This document shows positions 14,001-20,678 of a stretch of 21,323 bases of DNA, in pieces. Within the stretch, counting starts at the first letter, position 1, and every line of letters starts with the position of its first letter. This DNA comes from a virus. The stretch lies in IMG/VR virus record IMGVR_UViG_3300006128_001005, positions 1 through 21,323 of that record; one strand, written 5' to 3'. Both the position numbers and the translations under genes were made by a program. The notes beneath the pieces are model-generated. The model saw only the letters and a program-made list of their open reading frames with translations, had not been told where the DNA came from and did not search any database.

Positions 14001-14711
14001 TTATATCAGTTTATTTTGTTGCAAATATGGAAATATAACTTTTTCTACATATTCACCATGTTGTTCAGTGCTTGGATGAAAGTAGGGTAGTTTTTCAGTT
14101 TGTTTTGTACCGCAATTACGACACCATTCCATACATCCTATTGATGAAACAAATTTACTGAAATCAATTTGATTGTATAACCATCCTAACTGCGGATGAT
14201 GTTCTAATGGGGGCAGCACTTCATTTGTAAATGTCGCCATAAAATATTTTACATTTTTTCTTTCAAGATACCATTGAGTATGCAATATGTATTCTAATGT
14301 TTGCCATTGTGAATATATTGGATCATAAAAGGTATTATAATATTGTGCGCTAAATTTATCTTGCCAGTGATGATTCATTATAATCCAACCACCATTATCA
14401 CGAGGTTGAAAAGAAGTTGGATTTTCCATAGTGCCATCAGTTGAATCTATTGTAACACGTTCAGAAAGATAAAAATCTGATCGCGATGGTCCGCTCCACA
14501 TGACACCAACCAATAATTCACTGGCTGAATATGTTTGCAGTAATTCTTCACATTTATATAATAATCGCCGACTTATTAGTCCATTGCCTTGGCTACCTAT
14601 TGCACAGCTATAGTGTTCTACACTCAATGTTTTTGCTAAATGTCGAGGCCATGTATCAATATGTTTGCTTATACATTCACTAAAACTACACCCACTTGTT
14701 AATAAAATCAT
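14001..14711 (-). CDS. SGNH/GDSL-type hydrolase-like protein
   Basis: A 236-aa protein on the minus strand. Block I is SGCSFS (residues 6-11), with Ser9 as the expected nucleophile in place of the Ser of GDS. A Gly-Asn block follows in AIGSQGNGLISRR (Gly42, Asn43), and a C-terminal HPSTEQHGEYV supplies candidate catalytic His residues (212, 218). Proteins of this type are frequent in marine phages and are usually esterases or acetyl-modifying enzymes of glycans. The substrate here is unknown. There is no signal peptide and no ribosome binding site is obvious before the ATG at 14711. It ends two bases from the tRNA gene on the other strand. A second, distinct SGNH protein is encoded at 20055. 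Confidence 0.75.
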   Translation of the reverse strand: MILLTSGCSFSECISKHIDTWPRHLAKTLSVEHYSCAIGSQGNGLISRRLLYKCEELLQTYSASELLVGVMWSGPSRSDFYLSERVTIDSTDGTMENPTSFQPRDNGGWIIMNHHWQDKFSAQYYNTFYDPIYSQWQTLEYILHTQWYLERKNVKYFMATFTNEVLPPLEHHPQLGWLYNQIDFSKFVSSIGCMEWCRNCGTKQTEKLPYFHPSTEQHGEYVEKVIFPYLQQNKLI

Positions 14712-14723
14712 ATAATTATTTAC

Positions 14724-14752
14724 TTGACAATTTACTACTATTAAGATAAATT
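14724..14752 (+). promoter_or_regulatory. Sigma70-type promoter of the 269-aa gene
   Basis: TTGACA (14724-14729), a 17-nt spacer, then TAAATT (14747-14752). A transcript from about 14759 would retain the ribosome binding site CAGGAG (14762-14767) before ATG 14774. Confidence 0.75.
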
Positions 14753-14773
14753 AAATCATAACAGGAGATTGCA

Positions 14774-15583
14774 ATGAGTCGCTATTGGTCAGAAACTGCA
14801 CTATTCTATTGGCTTCGTGGGAAGTTTGGTATTGAAAAACCAACCGCTCTTGAATGGGGCGGTTGGTCAGTGTGGAATCGTGAAACAAAAGCTGCACATC
14901 CTATTGGCTATTGGGTAACTGAAACTCTTCCTCGCATTATTGATAAAATTGATAATAACACCATTGGTCATATTGACAACGTGCGTTATTATCTGCGCAA
15001 TCGTTTTTGGCGTCAGACGCATATTCTGCCAACAGGTTTATCAGTTGGACAATATCATGATTTAGATGAACGCATTCTTCATGGCATCATGCAAGGCATT
15101 GTTGATTATGTTGAAAAAGAACTTGCATGGAAAAGCCGTTGGTTGAGTACAGATGAAAGCAAGAAGGCTAAATGGAAAGGCGGTCGTTGCCCACAACTTG
15201 GATTGCAGTATCTTGAATGGGAAATGACTCTGCACTATGATGAATCATGGGGCATGGAGCCAACCGATTCAAAGTTTGGGCAACTTACTGAACAAGCACA
15301 ACGTGCTATTGATGTGTTGCAACTTTATAACTGGTGGAAAGTAGAACGCCCACAGCGCCCTGATCCAATGGATGCTGGTGGTTGGAGTCAATTTTGCGAT
15401 GATATGCGTGAAAAGTATGGTGAAGATCATATTTGGGATGCTCGTGAAAAAGAAACCCCAGAAGAACGTGAGCGTAGTCGTGAAACATTAGACAAAACTC
15501 ACGAAATTGAAGCGGCATATGATGCAGAAGATACTGCAATGTTGATGAAGGTAATTGAAATCCGTAAGGGTTTATGGACATAA
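14774..15583 (+). CDS. Trp-rich phage protein of unknown function
   Basis: A 269-aa protein with a clear promoter and ribosome binding site (CAGGAG). It is rich in Trp, Tyr, Arg and Glu, with distinctive stretches ALEWGGWSVWNRETKAAHP, YLRNRFWRQTHILPTGL, LQYLEWEMTLHYDESWG and LYNWWKVERPQRPDPMDAGG (each 20 residues or fewer). The C-terminal 60 residues are highly charged and helical. There is no signal peptide or membrane segment. I do not recognise a family. The own early-type promoter suggests a role in takeover of the host. Codon use resembles that of the neighbouring phage genes. Confidence 0.78.
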   Translation: MSRYWSETALFYWLRGKFGIEKPTALEWGGWSVWNRETKAAHPIGYWVTETLPRIIDKIDNNTIGHIDNVRYYLRNRFWRQTHILPTGLSVGQYHDLDERILHGIMQGIVDYVEKELAWKSRWLSTDESKKAKWKGGRCPQLGLQYLEWEMTLHYDESWGMEPTDSKFGQLTEQAQRAIDVLQLYNWWKVERPQRPDPMDAGGWSQFCDDMREKYGEDHIWDAREKETPEERERSRETLDKTHEIEAAYDAEDTAMLMKVIEIRKGLWT

Positions 15584-15594
15584 GGAAAAATATT

Positions 15595-16077
15595 ATGAAC
15601 AGTAAATTTATCGTAGATTTATACAAATCATGCAAGGCGTTGCAAGTAGTAACAACCCAAAATGAATTTTCTACAAACATATGTGGTAAAAGTCCTAGAT
15701 GGTTTTCAGTTGTATCTTCTAACGATAGAACAATATCAACTGACAGTTTAGTAAGGGCATACAAAAACATTGAGGCACTTGCTCAAAAACAAGAAAACTC
15801 ACATATTAAATTATTATTAATAGATTTGGTTACAGATATCAAAAATCATATTGATAATAAACTTGCCCCATCTTCTTTAGAAATACAAACTCAAGAGATA
15901 TCTACGGGTTTAGAAAATTACCAAAAAAAATATAGTAGTAATATAAAGAAAATAAAAAATATTTCACAACAAAATTCTGATAACAATAAAGAACTTTTAA
16001 AAACTATAAAAGAAATTATTAACTCAAACACAATGTTTATTCAAGAATTGAAAGAAAGTTTAAAAGAATTAGAATAA
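15595..16077 (+). CDS. Putative HTH-like plus coiled-coil protein, unknown
   Basis: A 160-aa protein. ATG 15595 is chosen because TAAGGA (15581-15586) is at good distance; the in-frame ATG 15574 has no such signal. Residues about 5-60 (LYKSCKALQVVTTQNEFS, then GKSPRWFSVVSSNDRTIS, then DSLVRAY) look like a small helix-turn-helix type domain: EFS is at the turn, GKSPRWFS could be the recognition part. Residues about 85-160 form a Lys/Glu/Asn-rich coiled coil. Its codons are more A-rich than those of the preceding gene. The structured RNA candidate starts about 20 nt after its stop, so protein and RNA may work together or have arrived together. The function is not known; a DNA- or RNA-binding regulator is a guess. 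Confidence 0.62.
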   Translation: MNSKFIVDLYKSCKALQVVTTQNEFSTNICGKSPRWFSVVSSNDRTISTDSLVRAYKNIEALAQKQENSHIKLLLIDLVTDIKNHIDNKLAPSSLEIQTQEISTGLENYQKKYSSNIKKIKNISQQNSDNNKELLKTIKEIINSNTMFIQELKESLKELE

Positions 16078-16095
16078 GCAACTATCAGATTTTTA

Positions 16096-16283
16096 ACGGT
16101 GGCACGGCTGTGCTAAAAGGTTGGAGCGAGTATAACTAAAAACCGAATGTGAGGGATGCATACCGAGATCAACGGGCTGGACAGGTGAGAGACCTGTGGA
16201 AGGTAATGGTGATTGCGTAAGGCAGTTGAAACCCGAAAACTATAAGCCAAACTAAAACCATCGTGGGGATAGCAACCCACACG
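16096..16283 (+). ncRNA. Structured RNA candidate of unknown family
   Basis: The 218 bases between genes are clearly richer in G and C than the flanking coding DNA and have no convincing reading frame. Several stems can be drawn. A closing helix is ACGGTGG (16096-16102) with CCATCGT (16258-16264). Others are GCAC/GTGC with loop GGCT (16102-16113), and CGGG (16173-16176) with CCCG (16232-16235). The last pair encloses two hairpins, ACAGGT/ACCTGT (16181-16197) and ATTGC/GCAGT with loop GTAAG (16212-16226). A final hairpin is CGTGGGG/CCCACACG with one bulge (16262-16283). The closing helix and final hairpin share bases and may be alternatives, as in a switch. It does not match tRNA, tmRNA, SRP RNA, RNase P RNA or a riboswitch I know. 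Confidence 0.6.
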
Positions 16284-16295
16284 TTAAAAAACTAC

Positions 16296-16324
16296 TTGAC
16301 AAAACAAAAACTATATAGTATTAT
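16296..16324 (+). promoter_or_regulatory. Sigma70-type promoter of the 65-aa gene
   Basis: TTGACA (16296-16301), a 17-nt spacer, then TATTAT (16319-16324). Transcription from about 16331 keeps the purine-rich site AGAGAG before ATG 16345. It lies directly after the last hairpin of the RNA candidate. Confidence 0.75.
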
Positions 16325-16344
16325 AATAAAATAAACAGAGAGAT

Positions 16345-16542
16345 ATGACAATGCTAATCATGGGATATAAAGATAAGCCAGAGTGGTCAAAGGTTCGTGC
16401 TGCGTTCAAACGTTGCACAGACTTGCCTGCCGCTGACATTGAGAAGATTGTCAAGAATGTCAAGGAAGGCAAAACTGAAACCATTCCTAATGACCATACG
16501 TTATATGAAGACCTAAAAGAGTTAGGTATTCTAATCAAGTAA
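16345..16542 (+). CDS. 65-aa protein resembling the C-terminal domain of bL12
   Basis: A small basic protein with its own promoter and an AGAGAG binding site. The order helix (SKVRAAFKRCTDL), helix (ADIEKIVKNVKEG), short turn, helix (HTLYEDLKELGI) and final strand (LIK) resembles the bL12 C-terminal domain, with K-x-V-R...T-x-L...IV in the first half and a closing L-x-x-L-K-E-L-G-x-x-I. The bL12 domain recruits translation factors on the ribosome, and ClpS has a related fold. The match is by eye and short, so another helical fold is possible. With bS21, tmRNA and tRNA in the same window, a role near the ribosome is plausible but inferred. Confidence 0.6.
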   Translation: MTMLIMGYKDKPEWSKVRAAFKRCTDLPAADIEKIVKNVKEGKTETIPNDHTLYEDLKELGILIK

Positions 16543-16549
16543 AAAAACA

Positions 16550-16587
16550 CCCACTTTTACCTAAATATTATAATAGGTAAAGGTGGG
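16550..16587 (+). promoter_or_regulatory. Stage-switch hairpin with promoter-like loop before the 232-aa gene
   Basis: CCCACTTTTACCTA (16550-16563) pairs with TAGGTAAAGGTGGG (16574-16587): 14 bp, one of them G-T. The 3' arm is the ribosome binding site (AAAGGTGGG), 5 nt before ATG 16593. The end of the 5' arm and the loop read CTAAATATTATAA, close to a T4-type late promoter. RNA started near 16574 would lose the 5' arm and be open for translation. Confidence 0.72.
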
Positions 16588-16592
16588 ATTCA

Positions 16593-17291
16593 ATGATTTC
16601 TGGTGATTATTGGGTAAAAATAAAACAAATTGCCGAACTTAATCGTTGGGTTGATCAAGCACAAGCTAAATTTGATATTTTTGATAAATTATTTCATACA
16701 CTCGACGGTTCAATTGAAACCATTTTATTGCCAAAATTCAATCCTGTTGTTTTATTACTTGAAAAACACTATAAATGTTATGTAGTTGAAGATCAAAGTA
16801 CAAAATATACTTGGCAAAGTAATAGCGAATTTATTGATAAAATAAGCGATGTTCCGCACAAAGTTGATGCAGTGCTTGCTATTGATGAATATTTCACATA
16901 TGCAAATAGTGAAATTGAACAACGAAATCTTGTATCAGAAATACAAGCAGTGACAAATGGTTATCTAATCACCACATTACAAGATTATAAAAATTCTGCG
17001 CCACATAAACGCAGTCAAGTTGATGCATTTGCAAATGAAGATAGTATTATACTTGAACAACACGCAGTAGATAAAATTAATCGTCAGAACTGGAAAACTC
17101 ATATATACTTTATAGAGAATAACAAGGATTTGACTGTTCTTGGTCCCGCAGACCGTCGTACAATGTATTTTAAACAACTGGCAAAATATACCAGTGATTT
17201 AAATGCAACTGAATATTCTGTACAAAAGAATATGTTATACCGTGGATTCTTTAAAAAAAATTATGAACACATAATTACTATAAAGTTCTGA
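16593..17291 (+). CDS. Unknown protein with weak methyltransferase-like features
   Basis: A 232-aa protein whose ribosome binding site lies in the hairpin just upstream. Residues about 50-60 (VVLLLEKHYKCYVVEDQ) look like the first strands of a Rossmann-like domain, with an acidic residue after the second strand. Residues about 92-100 (DAVLAIDEYF) followed by EIQAVTNGYLITTLQDY resemble the motif 4-5 region of SAM-dependent methyltransferases. The Gly-rich SAM-binding motif I is not visible, so activity is doubtful. The gene comes before the fiber-like gene with an 8-nt gap, and its late-type control fits a part in virion assembly. Function is not recognised. Confidence 0.55.
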   Translation: MISGDYWVKIKQIAELNRWVDQAQAKFDIFDKLFHTLDGSIETILLPKFNPVVLLLEKHYKCYVVEDQSTKYTWQSNSEFIDKISDVPHKVDAVLAIDEYFTYANSEIEQRNLVSEIQAVTNGYLITTLQDYKNSAPHKRSQVDAFANEDSIILEQHAVDKINRQNWKTHIYFIENNKDLTVLGPADRRTMYFKQLAKYTSDLNATEYSVQKNMLYRGFFKKNYEHIITIKF

Positions 17292-17299
17292 GGTGAAAT

Positions 17300-18478
17300 T
17301 TGGTTGAAATTAATTTAGAATCTACAATAGCTGCAACGGTTCGTGCCAATGTAGAACAATATCTACAACAAACGGATATGAATGCAATTATTTCTGATGC
17401 ACTTCAAAAAAGTGTATCTAATGTTGTTATGAATTTAACAAGCAAAATTTTTAATGATATCGTAAGTAAGCGAGATTTAGCTAGTGAAGTTAGCACACTT
17501 GTTAATAGTATTATGGCAGATCAACTGCTTACTGTTGGAACAAATCTTGTAAGTGATATTGTTCATAGTGCAAATATTAATAATTTAATCTCCGAAGGCG
17601 TTGATAAAAAAGTAGAAAATACGATACTTAATTACAATTTTCCTAGTAGTAGTATTCCATTTTCAAGTATTAATATGGATAATGCAATTATCGATGCTTC
17701 ACTAATTAATGATAAAATTATTAATAAATTTAATAGTCGTGGCATTAACGATGAAGCTACAAGAAATCAATTAACGATTACTGACGAAGGAATTATAACC
17801 ACAAATAATATTACTGCTGAAAATCTATTAATTTCAGATAACAGCTTCGTAAAGAATTTAAACATTGAAGGTGATTTATATATTAGTGGAAATATTATTC
17901 CAAGTAATAGTTTAACAGATTATGTAAAACAAATTGCTAATGATGTTGCTGAAAAAACAAATCAATTTTCAGATATTAACTTATCTACTCGTAAATTTTT
18001 AGATGGTGAAAAGGTTGTTATTTCAAATGATAGTTTGGGTCCGCATATTATCAACAGTAATTTGCGCAAAGTAGGAAATCTAACTGAATTAACTGTTAGC
18101 GGACAAGCAATAATGTGCGAAACGCTTGTTGTAACCAATAACAAAGTTGGTATTAATACCGAAAGTGCAAGTGGTGCGTTAAGTGTGTGGGATGAAGATA
18201 GCGAATTTACCTTAGTCAAGCATAGCCCAAAGACAATGTTTGCTGGCAGCACTAGAATTACTGATGTTATATTAGGTAGCAATAACCAAGAACAACTTAA
18301 ATTAAAAACTGATGGAACCATAGAATTAAATGGTCCAATCAGATTTGAAGGATTACTTATAAACATTGTGGATCGTATTCCAGAACATATTGGCGAACCT
18401 GGTGAAATTGCAATCATGCGAGATGGTACGGCTATATACAGATGCCAAGGTCAAAATAGTTGGGGGAAGATTCTATAA
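17300..18478 (+). CDS. Fiber-like virion protein
   Basis: A 392-aa protein starting at TTG 17300. The unusual start is supported by GAGGTG (17290-17295) and by the absence of an ATG nearby. Residues about 1-115 are helical with Asn/Ser/Val heptads, likely a trimeric coiled coil. Then come beta-rich repeats: ITDEGIITTNNITAENLLIS, NLNIEGDLYISGNIIPSN and LTVSGQAIMCETLVVTNNKV, a pattern typical of phage tail fibers (a G-D-L-x-I-x-G-N strand-turn unit). The C-terminal part (residues about 290-392) contains GAL-type strands and ends in a short GTAIYRCQGQNSWGKIL that resembles fiber tips. It likely forms a baseplate-attached fiber. The stop overlaps the ATG of a 35-aa ORF. Confidence 0.68.
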   Translation: MVEINLESTIAATVRANVEQYLQQTDMNAIISDALQKSVSNVVMNLTSKIFNDIVSKRDLASEVSTLVNSIMADQLLTVGTNLVSDIVHSANINNLISEGVDKKVENTILNYNFPSSSIPFSSINMDNAIIDASLINDKIINKFNSRGINDEATRNQLTITDEGIITTNNITAENLLISDNSFVKNLNIEGDLYISGNIIPSNSLTDYVKQIANDVAEKTNQFSDINLSTRKFLDGEKVVISNDSLGPHIINSNLRKVGNLTELTVSGQAIMCETLVVTNNKVGINTESASGALSVWDEDSEFTLVKHSPKTMFAGSTRITDVILGSNNQEQLKLKTDGTIELNGPIRFEGLLINIVDRIPEHIGEPGEIAIMRDGTAIYRCQGQNSWGKIL

Positions 18479-18585
18479 TGCGTATTTTTAAATGGATTTA
18501 TAATTTTTTTGATGATATAGTATACAAACATAAACGTCGCAAATTGCTCAAAGAATTGCGCAAACGCGATCCATTTGTATATTGA
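18478..18585 (+). CDS. 35-aa basic protein overlapping the fiber gene
   Basis: ATG 18478 shares its A with the TAA of the fiber-like gene (TAATG), and the frame closes at TGA 18583-18585. The product starts MRIFKWIYNFFDD, an amphipathic aromatic helix, and ends KRRKLLKELRKRDPFVY, a basic helix with a conserved-looking RDPFVY tail. The junction type matches that of several other genes here, and the carbamoyltransferase follows after 6 nt. Similar tiny proteins ending in RDPF(I/V)Y occur in T4-like marine phages, as I recall it. The function is unknown; binding to membrane or nucleic acid is possible. Confidence 0.65.
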   Translation: MRIFKWIYNFFDDIVYKHKRRKLLKELRKRDPFVY

Positions 18586-18591
18586 GAAAAG

Positions 18592-20055
18592 ATGATATTA
18601 GGTATTAATGCTAACAATCATGATGCAAGCATTGCTCTTGTTGATGGGTCTAATATTCTGTTTGCAGGTCACGCTGAACGGTATAGCAGAGTAAAAAACG
18701 ATTCACATCTTAATGAAGCCTTAATTGATGATGCGTTACAATATGGCATACCAGATAAAATAGTTTGGTACGAACAGCCATGGAAACGTAGCATTCGTAG
18801 TCTTGTTAGTGGGCAGCGTCCGCTATATTATAGTTTAAAATCTTATCTTAAAAAATATGGATTAGGTAAAATACCTGTTGAAACTACGCCACATCATGGC
18901 GCACATGCTGCAATGGGATATTATACCAGTGAATTTCCTGATGCTGCTATTGTGGTAATTGATGCTATTGGCGAACTAGATTGCACCTCTATATGGCGTG
19001 GTCGTGGCCATAAACTTTTTAAAATTTTTACCAAAGTATATCCACAAAGTATTGGGCTATTCTATAGTGCTATCACAGATTATCTTGGGTTTAAACCAAA
19101 TGAAGAAGAATATATTGTCATGGGCATGGCAGCATACGGCGAACCAAAGCATCTTAAAGAGATGCTCAATGAGTTCTTTGGTGCATGGTCGCCACCTCAC
19201 ATAGAGTTCAAACATAATTTACATCGTGGTATGCGTTGGTGGACTAAGCCCAAAGATGAAGGTTGGAAACCAGAAGATATTGCAGCCTCTGCACAAGCAT
19301 TGTATGAGCAATACTTGATGGCAATTTGTCGCTATGCTCGTGATGTGATTGGCAGTGATAATCTTGTATTGGTAGGTGGTTGCGCACTGAATTGTGTGGC
19401 AAACAGCCGATTAAAAACATTTACTGAATTTAATAAGATATGGGTGCCACCAAATCCTGGCGATAGTGGTTTAAGTTTGGGTGCGATTACCTATCATACT
19501 AAAAAACATGTGCATCTAAATCATGCTTTTCTTGGTTATGATATTCGTCGCACTGTAAATGTGCGTGATGTAGTCGATGCATTAGAAGCAGGTCAAGTAG
19601 TTGGGATTGCTAATGGTCGAGCAGAATTTGGTCCGCGTGCTTTGGGTAATCGTTCGTTGCTCGCTGATCCACGTGGGCCTGATGTTAAAGATCGAGTAAA
19701 TGCAATTAAAAAACGTGAGCCATTTCGTCCATTTGCTCCTATCATATTAAAAAGTTTCTATAACGATTATTTTTATAGTAAAATGCGAGTAAATCATGAT
19801 TATATGCAATGGGCAGATGATTGTTTAGACCCACAATCTTTTCCTGCAATTTGTCATGTTGATGGAACCGCTCGTGTGCAAACAATTGACCAACCTACGA
19901 CAAGTATCATATACAAAATATTAGAAGCATGGTATGCACGAACTCGTTGTCCAATTTTGCTCAATACAAGTTTAAACATAAAAGGCGAACCGCTGGTTAA
20001 TACATGGGGCGATGCCCAAAGATTTTCTGAGTTGAATAATGTAACGGTATTCTAA
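18592..20055 (+). CDS. NodU/CmcH-family carbamoyltransferase
   Basis: A 487-aa protein with two domains. The N-terminal ASKHA/Kae1-like domain begins GINANNHDASIALVDG and has the metal-binding HHGAH motif at residues 101-105, then VVIDAIGELDCTSIWRG. VGGCALNCVANSRL near residue 262 closes this part. The C-terminal domain holds GRAEFGPRALGNRSLLADPR (residues about 342-361), EPFRPFAP and LLNTSLNIKGEPLV, the last as in NodU and TobZ. The family transfers a carbamoyl group from carbamoyl phosphate, via carbamoyl-adenylate, to a hydroxyl of a sugar or antibiotic. It is shorter than TobZ (about 570 aa). In a phage it may modify a surface glycan or a DNA base; the substrate is unknown. It is coupled to the SGNH gene through TAATG. 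Confidence 0.92.
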   Translation: MILGINANNHDASIALVDGSNILFAGHAERYSRVKNDSHLNEALIDDALQYGIPDKIVWYEQPWKRSIRSLVSGQRPLYYSLKSYLKKYGLGKIPVETTPHHGAHAAMGYYTSEFPDAAIVVIDAIGELDCTSIWRGRGHKLFKIFTKVYPQSIGLFYSAITDYLGFKPNEEEYIVMGMAAYGEPKHLKEMLNEFFGAWSPPHIEFKHNLHRGMRWWTKPKDEGWKPEDIAASAQALYEQYLMAICRYARDVIGSDNLVLVGGCALNCVANSRLKTFTEFNKIWVPPNPGDSGLSLGAITYHTKKHVHLNHAFLGYDIRRTVNVRDVVDALEAGQVVGIANGRAEFGPRALGNRSLLADPRGPDVKDRVNAIKKREPFRPFAPIILKSFYNDYFYSKMRVNHDYMQWADDCLDPQSFPAICHVDGTARVQTIDQPTTSIIYKILEAWYARTRCPILLNTSLNIKGEPLVNTWGDAQRFSELNNVTVF

Positions 20056-20648
20056 TGCGTGTTGGTATTATTGGTGATAGTTTTTCACATAGTTACAAAA
20101 ATACATGGATAGAAAAAGTTTGCAATGAACTTAATCTTACAGTAATTCATCAATCTGGATTTCGTGGGCAAGCACAATACAGAATATATCTTGAATTTTT
20201 AGAAATTGTAAAAAATAATCCAGATGTTATTATTTGTTGTCATACAGAATATACTAGATTTTATAACAAAGATAGTAGCAGAGAATGGTTACTTGATGAT
20301 GAAAGTTTTGGCAAATATATTTTTAATTGCATTCTACGTGACATGCAAGAAATATGCAAACAACGTAATATAAAATTAATTCACATTCCATGTTTTGAAC
20401 ATGATTTTATAGATAAAACTTATGGTTTGTGGTTTTTATGTGATGGTGGATTAGTTAATTGCAGCAGAGCGGACTATAATCGAGAATATAATAAAAACTG
20501 GACTACTTTTGAAGACCCTAGATTGAACCATTTTAGCCAACATGGACACCAGATTTTGGCAAATAACATTATTTCACATATAAAAACGTATATTACTACC
20601 GCCCAAGAACTACACACAGTCCTATTATTTCCCGAATTATTTGCTTGA
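20055..20648 (+). CDS. SGNH-type hydrolase-like protein, coupled to the carbamoyltransferase
   Basis: A 197-aa protein. Block I is IIGDSFSHS with Ser8 or Ser10 near the start, GDS as in classic GDSL enzymes (G7-D8-S9 in MRVGIIGDS). A Gly in QSGFRGQAQYR and the segment DVIICCHTEYTRF follow as blocks II and III. The C-terminal NHFSQHGHQILAN supplies the His of block V. The family includes esterases and sugar O-acyl hydrolases. The start overlaps the stop of the carbamoyltransferase, so the two probably act on the same target, for example adding and trimming groups on a glycan. No signal peptide is present. The last codons read into the -35 box of the UvdE promoter. Confidence 0.72.
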   Translation: MRVGIIGDSFSHSYKNTWIEKVCNELNLTVIHQSGFRGQAQYRIYLEFLEIVKNNPDVIICCHTEYTRFYNKDSSREWLLDDESFGKYIFNCILRDMQEICKQRNIKLIHIPCFEHDFIDKTYGLWFLCDGGLVNCSRADYNREYNKNWTTFEDPRLNHFSQHGHQILANNIISHIKTYITTAQELHTVLLFPELFA

Positions 20649-20672
20649 CAAGTACTATTATTGTGATATATT
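20645..20672 (+). promoter_or_regulatory. Sigma70-type promoter of the UvdE gene
   Basis: TTGACA (20645-20650), which overlaps the TGA stop of the SGNH gene, a 16-nt spacer, then TATATT (20667-20672). The expected start of transcription, 6-8 nt downstream, falls on or next to the ATG at 20679, so the mRNA may be leaderless. No ribosome binding site is seen. Confidence 0.7.
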
Positions 20673-20678
20673 GTTAAT

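Noticed and set aside
15306-15770. Minus-strand frame of 154 codons opposite the 269-aa and 160-aa genes
   Set aside because: It spans the junction of two + genes with proper promoter and binding sites and has no features of its own.
16078-16295. SRP RNA, RNase P RNA, group I or II intron, tmRNA or a known riboswitch
   Set aside because: None of their conserved cores that I know could be found here; it was therefore left as an unassigned structured RNA.
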